In this document: positions 24,055 through 34,206 of the stretch, piece by piece | Numbering within the stretch: position 1 is the first letter of the stretch | How the letters are laid out: each line of letters starts with the position of its first letter | Source of the DNA: Bacillota bacterium | GTDB lineage: Bacteria; Bacillota; Clostridia; Christensenellales; UBA3700 | DNA: 42,224 nt | Reading direction: 5' to 3' | Assembly (NCBI GenBank): GCA_023396095.1 | Contig: JAEWXG010000002.1 | Span: 1 to 42,224, forward strand | The notes under the pieces: generated by a model | Database searches by the model: none | The model's input: the letters and a program-made list of their open reading frames with translations, nothing else | Told to the model about the DNA's origin: nothing | Position numbers and translations under genes: made by a program

Positions 24055-26784
24055 CTATTGACCACAACAATTTTTATATTTTTTACCTGAACCACAAGGA
24101 CAAGGATCGTTTCTTCCTATCTTCTTTTCTTTTCTAACTATTGTCTCGTTATGCGCCTTAACATTCTTTTTTGAGTCATCCATTCCTCTTATTCTTCCTG
24201 TACTTTCTCTTACAACTTGCCTTGTAAAAATAGCTTTAGACAATACTCGAGCAACATCATACCTAATACTATCAGCCATTTCATTAAACATATCCAACCC
24301 TTCTTGCCTAAACACAACTACTGGATCTTTTTGCCCATAAGCTCTCAAACCAGCAGCTTCTTTTAATTTGTCCATATTATCAATATGCTCAATCCATTTT
24401 CTATCAACTATTTTAAGCATTGCTGTTTTTTCGATTTCGTCAAAATCTAAGCCATCCTCAATAGCCTTTGCTTTTTTCTCTTCATATGCATCAACAATAA
24501 TTTTATATATCTTTTCTTTAATATCAAAAATATCCGCACTAGCGCATAATTGCGGTGTAACAACATTTGACCCTGCTGGCAAAAACATTTCTTCTATTGC
24601 ACTGTTAAAACTTATGTAATCCCATTTCGCAACATCCAAAGTTGTATCTGCATGTTTTTCAATTATTTCCTCCAAAACATCAGACATCATATCTAAAATT
24701 TGCTCATGGATATTAGTTTCATCATTTAAAACCTTGTTTCTTTCTTTATAAATCAAGTCTCTTTGCTGATTCATAACATTGTCATAACTTAATACATACT
24801 TTCTAGCAGAAAAGTTTCTATCCTCAACTCTTGCTTGCGCCTTTTCAATCTGGCGAGACATTATCTTATTTTCAATAACATCTTCTTCTGAAAAATTAAA
24901 TCTTTGCGCAACATTAAGCATTTGCTCTCCACCGAATATTTTTAAAATATCGTCTTCCATCGATAAATAAAAAACAGAAGACCCCGGATCTCCTTGACGG
25001 CCAGAACGTCCTCTTAGCTGATTATCTATACGCCTACTTTCATGTCTTTCTGTTCCAATAATTCTTAGACCGCCAACAGCAATGACTTCTTTCTTTTCCT
25101 CATCAGTTTGCTTTTTATAAATTTCATAATATTTTTTATACTCTGCTTTGGCAGCAATAATTGCCTCGTCGGTTGTCGGTGCATGTGATGTAACTTGTGC
25201 TAAAATTTCACCACTATATCCATCTCTTCTCAATTTATCTATGGCCATATATTCAGGATTACCGCCCAACATAATGTCTGTTCCACGTCCAGCCATATTT
25301 GTTGCTATGGTTACAGCCCCTGCCTTACCAGCTTGTGCAACTATTTCCGCTTCTCTAGCATGATTTTTTGCATTCAATACATTGCAAGGTATCTTCTTTT
25401 TAGCCAACATGCCCGCAATTAATTCAGATTTTTCAACTGTTACGGTACCAACAAGTACTGGTTGCATCCTTTTATAGCAGTCTTCCACATCCGCTATAAT
25501 CGCATTATACTTGCCTTTTACAACTGTAAATAACTTATCGTTCTCATCTTTTCTTTGTATAGGCAAATTAGTTGGTAATTCTACTACATCCAAGTGATAA
25601 ATATCTTGAAATTCGTGTTCTTCAGTTTTTGCAGTACCTGTCATCCCTGATAATTTGTTATATAATCTAAAATAATTTTGGAATGTAATCGTTGCTAATG
25701 TTTGGCTCTCATTTTTTATTTTTACATTTTCTTTAGCTTCTATTGCTTGATGAAGACCGTCACTGTACCTTCTTCCTATCATTAAACGACCAGTAAATTC
25801 ATCAACAATAATAATCTCACCATCCTGTAAAACATAATCCTTATCTTTGTGCATCATCACATTAGCTTTCATCGCATTGTTGATGTAATGAACTATTTCT
25901 TGGTTTTCAATATCTCCGAGATTTTCAACATTAAAAAATTGTTCGGCTTTTTCAACACCAGTGTCACTAAGTCTTATTGTTTTTTCTTTTGCTTCTACAA
26001 TATAATCTCCACTAACATAATTCCCTTTCTCGTCTTTTACTTCTGGAGCTAATCTTTTTGCAAACTGATTAGCTCTTATGTACAACTCAGATGTTTGCCC
26101 GCTATCACCAGAAATTATAAGTGGAGTTCTTGCTTCGTCAATTAAAATATTATCAACCTCGTCCACAATGGCAAATTCTAAATCTCTTTGAACCCTATCT
26201 TCCTTGCGGACAACCATATTGTCTCTTAAATAATCAAAGCCTAACTCATTATTAGTAGCATAAACTATATCACAGGCATATGCCTTCTTTTTATCATCTT
26301 GCGACATCTGCGACACAACAACACCAACAGTTAAACCTAAAAATTTGTAGATTTTTCCCATCCATTCCGCATCTCTGCGAGCTAAATAATCATTAACTGT
26401 TACAATGTGCATTCCCTTACCAGTTAATGCATTTAAATACGCAGGTAAAGTAGCAACTAACGTTTTACCTTCACCGGTTTTCATCTCTGCAATTCTGCCT
26501 TGATGCAAAACAATACCACCTGCAAGCTGTACTTTGAAGTGCCTCATATTTAAAACTCTTGTACTGGCTTCTCTAACTACAGCAAAAGCTTCTACCAATA
26601 ACTCATCAATGTTTTGTGTTTGTTTATATCTTTCCTTAAACTCTTGAGTGCAAGCTCTCAATTCTTCATTTGTATACTTTTCATATTTCTCCGAAAGAGC
26701 ATCAATTTGATCAACAACTTTATTAATCTTGATCATTTCTTTTTCGTTTTTTGATTTAAAAATTTTGTTCAATAATCCTGCCAT
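24055..26784 (-). CDS. secA: Preprotein translocase ATPase SecA
   Basis: It has 909 residues from the ATG at 26784 (GAGG site); a TTG 12 bases upstream is formally in frame. It is the motor of Sec secretion at the membrane. Walker A is MKTGEGKT, the DEAD-like box is VDEVDNILIDEA, and GTDIMLGGNPEY lies in the second nucleotide-binding domain. LRGRSGRQGDPGSSVFYLS follows, then the scaffold and wing domains. It ends with the zinc-binding tail CPCGSGKKYKNCC, which contacts SecB or ribosomes. The length is normal. Confidence 0.97.
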   Translation of the reverse strand: MAGLLNKIFKSKNEKEMIKINKVVDQIDALSEKYEKYTNEELRACTQEFKERYKQTQNIDELLVEAFAVVREASTRVLNMRHFKVQLAGGIVLHQGRIAEMKTGEGKTLVATLPAYLNALTGKGMHIVTVNDYLARRDAEWMGKIYKFLGLTVGVVVSQMSQDDKKKAYACDIVYATNNELGFDYLRDNMVVRKEDRVQRDLEFAIVDEVDNILIDEARTPLIISGDSGQTSELYIRANQFAKRLAPEVKDEKGNYVSGDYIVEAKEKTIRLSDTGVEKAEQFFNVENLGDIENQEIVHYINNAMKANVMMHKDKDYVLQDGEIIIVDEFTGRLMIGRRYSDGLHQAIEAKENVKIKNESQTLATITFQNYFRLYNKLSGMTGTAKTEEHEFQDIYHLDVVELPTNLPIQRKDENDKLFTVVKGKYNAIIADVEDCYKRMQPVLVGTVTVEKSELIAGMLAKKKIPCNVLNAKNHAREAEIVAQAGKAGAVTIATNMAGRGTDIMLGGNPEYMAIDKLRRDGYSGEILAQVTSHAPTTDEAIIAAKAEYKKYYEIYKKQTDEEKKEVIAVGGLRIIGTERHESRRIDNQLRGRSGRQGDPGSSVFYLSMEDDILKIFGGEQMLNVAQRFNFSEEDVIENKIMSRQIEKAQARVEDRNFSARKYVLSYDNVMNQQRDLIYKERNKVLNDETNIHEQILDMMSDVLEEIIEKHADTTLDVAKWDYISFNSAIEEMFLPAGSNVVTPQLCASADIFDIKEKIYKIIVDAYEEKKAKAIEDGLDFDEIEKTAMLKIVDRKWIEHIDNMDKLKEAAGLRAYGQKDPVVVFRQEGLDMFNEMADSIRYDVARVLSKAIFTRQVVRESTGRIRGMDDSKKNVKAHNETIVRKEKKIGRNDPCPCGSGKKYKNCCGQ

Positions 26785-26999
26785 TTTTTTCCTCAATTTA
26801 TTTTTTCTAAATTATATAATAACATAATACGAAAATTTTTATATATATAAATATACTCTTAACGAGCACAAAGATTAAAAAATAAAATAAACAGTAAAGT
26901 TGTTTGATTTTTTAAACTTTAAAATTGTAAATCTAATCAATATTTATTTAAGCTCAAACACCTTATGCGTTTTTGTTTTATATAGATACATATAAACAA
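26785..26999. other. AT-rich intergenic region between recD2 and secA
   Basis: It presumably holds the secA promoter: a minus-strand TATAAT lies about 30 bases upstream of the ATG, without a clear -35. I see no terminator hairpin for recD2 and no other gene. Confidence 0.35.
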
Positions 27000-29207
27000 C
27001 TATGTGGTTAATATCAAATGCCTTAACAGTGTATTTCTTTTTAACACATAGTCATTTTTAATAGCATAATTAAAAACATCTTCTCTAGAAATCACATATG
27101 CTAATTTTTTAGCTCTTGTTAGGCCTGTATAAATAGTTTTACGATTAATAATTTGTTGCGACCCACTAACAACAACCATTATAACGGCAGGGAACTCACT
27201 ACCTTGCGATTTATGTATTGATATTGCATATGAAAGCACCAAAGATTCTAAATCATCATCCTTATAAGTAACTTGTCTATACTCATCGAACAAAACTATT
27301 ACACTTTTTTCTTTTAAATCTATATCTATTATTCTACCGATTTCTCCATTAAAAATTCCCTTCTCTGAGATTTCTTGATCATCAATTGAAACCCACTCCA
27401 AATCATATCTATTTTTAATATTCATCACTCTGTCATTAATTCTAAAAATTGTGCCTTCATTTACTTTTAGCTCTTTTTCGGAAAATGGGTTAATAGCTTT
27501 TTGAATCTCATTATTCAAATTATTAACCCCTAAAACCCCTTTTTTTACGGCCGACAAAACTTGTATAGATTCCAAATCATATCCATATCTATGCGAAATT
27601 TCATTCTTGATTAGGTCTATAATCGCTTCTATAACATCCATACCATCTTTTATCTTTAAAAATTGAAAATCACTATCGTCAGAAAATTCAATTTGTTGCC
27701 CTTTGTTAATATGATGTGCATTTTTAATTATCAAACTTCCTTCACCCTGTCTATAAATTTTTGATAAATTAATAACAGTAAATTGTTTGGAATTAATTAT
27801 ATCTGTTAAAAAGTTTCCTGCTCCTACTGGTGGCAATTGGTCTTTATCACCAACAAAAACTACTTGTACTTTTCTATCTACTGCTTGAAGCAAATGATAC
27901 ATAATTTCACTATCACACATGCTTGCTTCATCCATTATTATAAAATCATGCGGTAAAAGATTAGATCGATTATATTGAAATATTAATTTGTCATTAGAAA
28001 TCATAGCAGATAATAATCTATGTATAGTAGACGCCTCTCTTTGCGTTGACTCCTCCATTCTTTTTGCAGCTCGTCCTGTCGGAGCACATAATGCATATCT
28101 TCTATAATTTTTCTCTAAGATATTAACTAAGCATTTTATTATTGTTGTTTTACCTGTTCCTGGACCGCCAGTTATAATTGACACCTTATTATTTAAAGCG
28201 TTAACTACCGCCTCTTTTTGATCATCATGTAACTTAATATTATTCTCTTCTTCAAAATGCGTTATATCTTTTAATACATCCCCTGGAACAATAATCGAAA
28301 CATTATTTAATTCATTTAACCTGGTAGCGATATTCTTTTCATAGCGATAAAATATTGAACTGCTAACAAATACCTCTTCATCATCTTCTATAGTTACTTT
28401 AGTTTCTACGATTTCTCCTATTCTTAACAAATAATTATACTCATTTAGCAAAATATCATCCACATTATCAACTGGCAATAAGTAATTTTGTGATATATCA
28501 TTTAATAACACATTTTTATAACAACATGTATGCCCAAACGAGATAATATTCTCGTTTAAAATGTATAAAATAATGGCACGTATTCTATATGGTGAATTTT
28601 TATCAAAGCCAATTTTACTTGCTATTTCATCAGCTTTCTTAAAGCCAACGCCTTCAATATCCTTAATCATTAAATATGGATTTTCTGTAACAATCCTTAT
28701 GGTTTCGTCTGCGTATTTTTCAATAATTTTATGGATAAATTTTGGTGAAACATCAAGGTTAATTAAAAATTGATGTGCTTCTTTGTCTTTAAATTCTTTT
28801 TTATATGCCTCATGGATCGCTTGCGCTTTTTTCCTGGAAATTCCAGGAACACTTTCTAATAGTTCAGGATTATTCTCAATAACATTAAAGGTTTCTCTCC
28901 CGAAGCGCATAACAATGTTCTTTGCAGTTGCTGGACCTATGCCAGGGAAAAAAGGTGCGGCTAAATACTTAATCATAAGATCTAATGAATCAGGTGTTAC
29001 AACTTTATATTTAACCAATCTAAATTGTTCGCCGTATTTGTTGTGATGCATTTTCTCAATTTCAATTTCTAAATGCTCGCCTTCTAATAATGTTACAACA
29101 TCCCCACATACTTTATAGATAGTATTATTACTAACTAAGGTGAAAACCTTATAATCACTATCATCACTTTCAAATATTATTTTTTGAACTTCGCCTTTAA
29201 CAATCAT
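27000..29207 (-). CDS. recD2: RecD2-type helicase
   Basis: It has 735 residues, the length of RecD2 enzymes that act without RecBC. An N-terminal OB-like segment is followed by three helix-hairpin-helix motifs (FFPGIGPATAKNI near 86-98, SVPGISRKKAQAI near 119-131, DIEGVGFKKADEI near 183-195). The superfamily 1B helicase core has Walker A GGPGTGKTT (347-355), the DEAS motif (IIMDEASM) and a C-terminal YAISIHKSQGSEF. It unwinds DNA 5' to 3' in repair. No ribosome site precedes the ATG; the -10 element sits so close that the message may be leaderless. Confidence 0.93.
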   Translation of the reverse strand: MIVKGEVQKIIFESDDSDYKVFTLVSNNTIYKVCGDVVTLLEGEHLEIEIEKMHHNKYGEQFRLVKYKVVTPDSLDLMIKYLAAPFFPGIGPATAKNIVMRFGRETFNVIENNPELLESVPGISRKKAQAIHEAYKKEFKDKEAHQFLINLDVSPKFIHKIIEKYADETIRIVTENPYLMIKDIEGVGFKKADEIASKIGFDKNSPYRIRAIILYILNENIISFGHTCCYKNVLLNDISQNYLLPVDNVDDILLNEYNYLLRIGEIVETKVTIEDDEEVFVSSSIFYRYEKNIATRLNELNNVSIIVPGDVLKDITHFEEENNIKLHDDQKEAVVNALNNKVSIITGGPGTGKTTIIKCLVNILEKNYRRYALCAPTGRAAKRMEESTQREASTIHRLLSAMISNDKLIFQYNRSNLLPHDFIIMDEASMCDSEIMYHLLQAVDRKVQVVFVGDKDQLPPVGAGNFLTDIINSKQFTVINLSKIYRQGEGSLIIKNAHHINKGQQIEFSDDSDFQFLKIKDGMDVIEAIIDLIKNEISHRYGYDLESIQVLSAVKKGVLGVNNLNNEIQKAINPFSEKELKVNEGTIFRINDRVMNIKNRYDLEWVSIDDQEISEKGIFNGEIGRIIDIDLKEKSVIVLFDEYRQVTYKDDDLESLVLSYAISIHKSQGSEFPAVIMVVVSGSQQIINRKTIYTGLTRAKKLAYVISREDVFNYAIKNDYVLKRNTLLRHLILTT

Positions 29208-29213
29208 TCTATT

Positions 29214-29222
29214 ATTATATCA
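29214..29222 (-). promoter_or_regulatory. Extended -10 promoter touching the recD2 start
   Basis: The minus strand reads TGATATAAT, a perfect extended -10. Only six bases separate it from the recD2 ATG, so transcription should begin at or within a base or two of the start codon. Confidence 0.45.
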
Positions 29223-29288
29223 TTAAATTTGTTAGAAACTCTTTTTTTGTTATCAATCAAACTGAAACTAGCTCAACATTTTACATTA

Positions 29289-29316
29289 AAAAAGCTTCAG
29301 ATCATCTGAAGCTTTT
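29289..29316 (-). terminator. Terminator of the rpoB-rpoC-metK operon
   Basis: AAAGCTTCAGAT and ATCTGAAGCTTT are a perfect inverted repeat with almost no loop, flanked by A and T runs, just after the metK stop. Symmetry allows use in either direction. Confidence 0.85.
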
Positions 29317-29318
29317 AT

Positions 29319-30512
29319 TTATTTTACTTGGTCTACTGCAGCTTTTAATTTATCAACCATATCTAATTTTTCCCAAGGCAACTTAGGATTTCCAAAATGC
29401 CCGTAATTTGTTGTCTTTTTGTATATTGGTTTTCTTAAATCTAATCTGTCAATTATAGCAGCTGGTCTAAAATCAAATAACTTTTTAACAATTTCCGTTA
29501 ATGCTCCATCTTCAATAGCCCCTGTCCCAAATGTTTCGACACTAAACCCGATAGGTTTTGCTACTCCAATAGCATATGCCACTGATACCATACATTTTTT
29601 AGCAATCCCCGAGGCAACAATATTTTTTGCAACATATCTACACATATAGTTTGCACTTCTATCAACTTTTGTTGGATCTTTCCCTGAAAAAGCTCCGCCT
29701 CCGTGAGGTGCATATGCTCCATATGTATCGACAATTATCTTTCTTCCTGTAAGTCCACTATCACCTAAAGGTCCCCCTATAGTAAATCTTCCTGTTGGAT
29801 TAATAAGTATTTTTGTATTTACATCCACATATTCTTTTGGCAACACTGCATCGATAACATATTTCTTTACATCTTTATGTAATTGCTCGTTTGTAACCTG
29901 TTCATCATGTTGTGTAGATACAACAACTGTATCAATTCTAACTAATCTCCCAGTATTGCTATCATATTCAACTGTTACTTGCGCTTTACCATCAGGTCTA
30001 ATATATGGCAATGTTTTATTTTTACGCACTTTAGCTAAGGTTCTTGTTAATTTATGTGACAAATAAACAGCTAACGGCAAATACTCATCTGTTTCATCGC
30101 TAGCAAAACCAAACATCATACCTTGATCCCCGGCCCCTATTTGATTATATTTATCCTCGTTATTTGACTCTTTATTTTCTAAAGAACTATTAACTCCTAA
30201 TGCAATATCTGATGATTGTTTAGATAAAGCAATTTGTATACCACAAATATTACCATCAAAACCAACGGCAGAGTTATCATATCCAACTTCAACTATAGCT
30301 TTTCTCGCAATTTCCTCATAATTGATCGTTGCAGAACTTGTAATTTCACCAAAAAGCAACGCAAATCCTGTCTTACAACATACTTCGCAAGCAACACGCG
30401 AATTAGGGTCTTGTTCTAATAAAGCATCTAATATTGAATCTGCAATATAATCAGATACTTTATCTGGATGTCCTTCTGTAACGCTCTCACAAGTAATGTA
30501 TTTATTTGTCAT
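29319..30512 (-). CDS. metK: S-adenosylmethionine synthetase
   Basis: It has 397 residues, a normal length. It makes S-adenosylmethionine from methionine and ATP. Signatures are ESVTEGHPDKVSDYIADSILD at the start, GAGDQGMMFGFA near residue 125, GGGAFSGKDPTKVDRSANY near 265-285 and FGNPKLPWEK near the end. The ATG follows the rpoC stop after 2 bases, and its AAGGA site is inside rpoC. It is therefore the last gene of the RNA polymerase operon, and no SAM riboswitch precedes it. Confidence 0.97.
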   Translation of the reverse strand: MTNKYITCESVTEGHPDKVSDYIADSILDALLEQDPNSRVACEVCCKTGFALLFGEITSSATINYEEIARKAIVEVGYDNSAVGFDGNICGIQIALSKQSSDIALGVNSSLENKESNNEDKYNQIGAGDQGMMFGFASDETDEYLPLAVYLSHKLTRTLAKVRKNKTLPYIRPDGKAQVTVEYDSNTGRLVRIDTVVVSTQHDEQVTNEQLHKDVKKYVIDAVLPKEYVDVNTKILINPTGRFTIGGPLGDSGLTGRKIIVDTYGAYAPHGGGAFSGKDPTKVDRSANYMCRYVAKNIVASGIAKKCMVSVAYAIGVAKPIGFSVETFGTGAIEDGALTEIVKKLFDFRPAAIIDRLDLRKPIYKKTTNYGHFGNPKLPWEKLDMVDKLKAAVDQVK

Positions 30513-30514
30513 GA

Positions 30515-33500
30515 TTATTCCTTTGCTCCTTGAGTAAAATCAACTGTTTCTAAATTGATAGTCTCCTCAGTTGCTTCAACTTCGCTATTAACTTTCTTTA
30601 TTGACGCTAAAGTAAAATTTGCATATTCCTTTAAACCAGTTCCTGCTGGAATTAACTTACCTCCAAGAATAACATTTTCTTTTAATCCCTTAAAGTAGTC
30701 AACTTTATGGTGAATAGCTGCATCAGTTAAAATTCTGGATGTTTCTTGGAATGATGCTGCTGATAAGAATGATTCATTAGATAATGCTGACTTAGTAATA
30801 CCTTGAACTATTCTTCTTCCTTCAGCTGGTTGTAAATCTTGTCTGTTCAATTTCTCGTTTTCTTCTTCAAAGACATTTCTATCAACTACTTCCCCGTACA
30901 AGAATGATGAATCGTTAGATGCAACAACTTTAACTTTCTTTAACATCTGCTTAATAATAATTTCAATATGCTTAGGGTTAACTGGTACACCGGCAGATTT
31001 ATAAATAGCAAGAACCTCAGACATAATGTAGTCTTGTACACCAGTAATTGTCTGTAATTTTAATAAATCATCCAAATTCTTAGATCCGTGCGTTAGAGAA
31101 TCTCCTTTCTTAACAATATCTCCATCATTAACACAAGGAATTGCACCCTTCAATTCATACTCTTTAATTAAAGATTCATCTCCTGATGTTGGAACAACAA
31201 TAATTCTTGTTTTCTTTCCAGATGCATCCGATTCAGGTATACGAACAGTACCATCTACTTCTGACAAAATTGATGGAACTTTTGGTTTTCTCTTGTCTAA
31301 CAATTCATTAACTCTTGGCAAACCTTGAGTGATATCTTCATCTGTCGCAACACCACCAGAGTGGAATGTTCTCATAGTTAACTGTGTTCCTGGCTCACCA
31401 ATTGATTGAGCAGCAATAACACCAACAGCTTCTCCCTTGTGAACAATATCCATAGATGCCATATTTCTACCATAACATTTAGCACATACCCCATCTTTTG
31501 CTCTACAAGTTAATACGCTTCTAATCTTAACTTTTTCAATTCCAGCATCAACAATTGCTTTTGCTTGATCGTCATCGATCATTTCATCTGCCTTCACAAT
31601 TACTTCGCCAGTCTTTGGATTAACTATATCGTCAATTGTAAATCTTCCTTTGATTCTATCAATTAGTTCGGCAATTACTTCACCTTTGATAACAATTTGC
31701 TCAACTACAGTTCCTTTCTTGTCTCCACAATCGTCTTCTGTAACAATTACATTATGTGCAACGTCAACAAGTTTTCTTGTTAAGTAACCAGAGTCAGCTG
31801 TCTTAATAGCCGTATCTGACAATGTCTTTCTGCTTGAGTGAGATGCAATAAAATATTCAAGAACTGATAACCCTTCTTTGAATGAAGAAACAATTGGAAG
31901 TTCGATAATACCAGATGTACTTACAACAAGTCCTTTCATCGAAACAATCTGAGCAATCTGTCCAATGTTTCCACGGGCACCAGAATCTGCCATCATCCAA
32001 ATATCGTTTCTCTCGTCCTTATTATTTACAACTTCTTGTTTACAATCGTCCGTTGCCTTTTGCCATACCTCAACAACTTGTCTTCTTCTTCCTTCATCTG
32101 TCAAACGACCTCTTATATAGCTTTGCTCTAAGCTTAAAGTCTTCTTGTTTGCTTCTTCTAAAATTTTACTCTTGGCTAAAGGCTCTTTCATATCGTAAAT
32201 ATTTGCAGTCAAAGCAACCAATGTTGAATACTTAAATCCATTCTTCTTAATGTTGTCTAATATTTCGGCCGTTTTTGTTGATCCTTTCTTTTTGTAACAT
32301 TTAACAACTATATCACCTAATAATTTCTTATTAACTGGATTTTGAATTTCCAATTCTAACATTTCATCAATTGTTGTTCTTGGGACAAAACCTAAATCTT
32401 GTGGAATGTATGAGTTAAATATTATCTTACCAACAGTTGTTACAAGCTTCTTTGAATAAACTTGACCATCGATCTCTTTAGTATTTCTTGCTATAATGAT
32501 ATCTTGCAATTTAATATTTTTCATCTGGTAAGCAATCATTGCTTCATCAAATGATGCAAACACCTTAAACTGAATTTTTTCTGTCCCATTCTTTGTATCA
32601 ACTTCAAAATATGGTTCTCTCTTTGCAAAAGCCGCCTTTGCTGCTTCCATCTCCTTCTTATTATGGTAAGTCATATAGTATGAACCCAATAACATATCTT
32701 GTGTCGGAGAAACTACTGAGCTTCCATCAGATAATTTAAGAATATTATTTGTTGCAAGCATCAAAAATCTAGCTTCTGCTTGAGCTTCTAAAGACAATGG
32801 AACGTGAACTGCCATCTGGTCTCCATCAAAGTCAGCATTGAACGCTGTACATACTAAAGGATGCAACTGTATCGCATTACCTTCAACAAGGATTGGCTGG
32901 AATGCTTGAATACCTAATCTATGCAATGTAGGTGCTCTGTTCAATAGTACAGGGTGATCCTTCATTATTTCATATAGAACGTCAAATACATCACTATCTC
33001 CCCTATCGATTTTTTCTCTTGCTGTTAATCCTTTAATACCTTTCTTCTCTAATTCATAACGAATAAATGGCTTAAACAATTCTTTTGCCATTTCTTTTGG
33101 CAAACCACATTCATGCATATTTAGTGTTGGGCCAACTACGATAACAGATCTTCCAGAATAATCTACTCTTTTTCCTAAAAGATTTTGTCTAAATCTTCCT
33201 TGCTTACCCTTCAATGCAGCAGTTAATGACTTTAATGTTTTTGAAGAAGTTACAGCAACAAATGGCTTCTTTCTCTTTTCGTTGCTAATTAAAGCATCAA
33301 CCGACTCTTGCAATTGTCTTGCTTGGTTATGGAATAAAACCTTAGGCGCATTAATATCATTTAACTTCCCTAATCTTGTATTATTAATGATGATTTTTCT
33401 GTATAATTCATTTAAATCTGATGTAGCTCTCTTTGTTCCGTCTAATTCTACTAATGGTCTTAATCCACAAGGTAAAACTGGTAACGCTTCAAGCAACATC

Positions 33501-34192
33501 CATTCCGGTCTGCTACCGCTTGCCTTAAATGCTTCAAGCAATTCCAAACGCTTCATTGCCTTGTTACGCCTTTGAGTTTTCATGAATGGAATTTCTTCCT
33601 TTAACTTCTTTGCCTCTGCATCAAGATCAATATCAGATAAAATCTTCTTTAGTGCTCTACCGCCTTCTAAAACCTTAATAACTTCTTCATCGTCATTAGC
33701 TCTTATGATTTGTTGGTACATATCATTTGGGATAATGTCTCCTGGTTGAATCTTTGTAATTCCTATAGAAGGATCAACATATGTAACTAAATGTTTTGTA
33801 TAGTTAAGTATTTGTTCAATTTCTTTTGATGATTTTTCAGTGATTATGCTAATTCTAGAAGTAGTTCCTTTATAATACCAAATATGAGCAACAGGCACAC
33901 CTAACTCAATATGCCCCATTCTTTCTCTGGTAACTTTTGATTCAGTAACCTCAACTCCACATTTCTCACAAATTACACCTCTATGTCTTCCTTTTTTATA
34001 ATGTCCACAATAACAAGACCAATCTTTGCTTGGCCCAAAAATTTTCTCACAAAACAATCCGTCTGGTTCTGGTTTGTTTGTTCTATAATTTAAAGTTTCA
34101 GATTTGGTTACCTCTCCTCTTGACCATTCTCTTATTCTATCCGGTGACGCCAAACCTATTGTCATTGCATAAATATTATTACTTTCAAACAT
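30515..34192 (-). CDS. rpoC: RNA polymerase beta' subunit
   Basis: It has 1225 residues. The N-terminal zinc ribbon has Cys60, Cys62, Cys75 and Cys78. RMGHIELGVPVAHIWY (91-106) follows, then the clamp-helix hairpin with LYRKII (263-268) and LQESVDALISNE (294-305). KRVDYSGRSVIVVGP leads to the catalytic metal loop NADFDGDQMAVH (452-463). The C-terminal part has the second zinc site (CRAKDGVCAKCYGR) and the trigger-loop region (QSIGEPGTQLTMRTFHSGG). All catalytic parts are intact. The gene has a GGAGGAG site and lies 14 bases after the RpoC-like paralogue. Confidence 0.98.
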   Translation of the reverse strand: MFESNNIYAMTIGLASPDRIREWSRGEVTKSETLNYRTNKPEPDGLFCEKIFGPSKDWSCYCGHYKKGRHRGVICEKCGVEVTESKVTRERMGHIELGVPVAHIWYYKGTTSRISIITEKSSKEIEQILNYTKHLVTYVDPSIGITKIQPGDIIPNDMYQQIIRANDDEEVIKVLEGGRALKKILSDIDLDAEAKKLKEEIPFMKTQRRNKAMKRLELLEAFKASGSRPEWMLLEALPVLPCGLRPLVELDGTKRATSDLNELYRKIIINNTRLGKLNDINAPKVLFHNQARQLQESVDALISNEKRKKPFVAVTSSKTLKSLTAALKGKQGRFRQNLLGKRVDYSGRSVIVVGPTLNMHECGLPKEMAKELFKPFIRYELEKKGIKGLTAREKIDRGDSDVFDVLYEIMKDHPVLLNRAPTLHRLGIQAFQPILVEGNAIQLHPLVCTAFNADFDGDQMAVHVPLSLEAQAEARFLMLATNNILKLSDGSSVVSPTQDMLLGSYYMTYHNKKEMEAAKAAFAKREPYFEVDTKNGTEKIQFKVFASFDEAMIAYQMKNIKLQDIIIARNTKEIDGQVYSKKLVTTVGKIIFNSYIPQDLGFVPRTTIDEMLELEIQNPVNKKLLGDIVVKCYKKKGSTKTAEILDNIKKNGFKYSTLVALTANIYDMKEPLAKSKILEEANKKTLSLEQSYIRGRLTDEGRRRQVVEVWQKATDDCKQEVVNNKDERNDIWMMADSGARGNIGQIAQIVSMKGLVVSTSGIIELPIVSSFKEGLSVLEYFIASHSSRKTLSDTAIKTADSGYLTRKLVDVAHNVIVTEDDCGDKKGTVVEQIVIKGEVIAELIDRIKGRFTIDDIVNPKTGEVIVKADEMIDDDQAKAIVDAGIEKVKIRSVLTCRAKDGVCAKCYGRNMASMDIVHKGEAVGVIAAQSIGEPGTQLTMRTFHSGGVATDEDITQGLPRVNELLDKRKPKVPSILSEVDGTVRIPESDASGKKTRIIVVPTSGDESLIKEYELKGAIPCVNDGDIVKKGDSLTHGSKNLDDLLKLQTITGVQDYIMSEVLAIYKSAGVPVNPKHIEIIIKQMLKKVKVVASNDSSFLYGEVVDRNVFEEENEKLNRQDLQPAEGRRIVQGITKSALSNESFLSAASFQETSRILTDAAIHHKVDYFKGLKENVILGGKLIPAGTGLKEYANFTLASIKKVNSEVEATEETINLETVDFTQGAKE

Positions 34193-34206
34193 CTAATTAA
34201 CTCCTC

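Noticed and set aside
30513..30600. SAM riboswitch or own promoter before metK
   Set aside because: The metK start is two bases after rpoC and no riboswitch-like structure is visible there.
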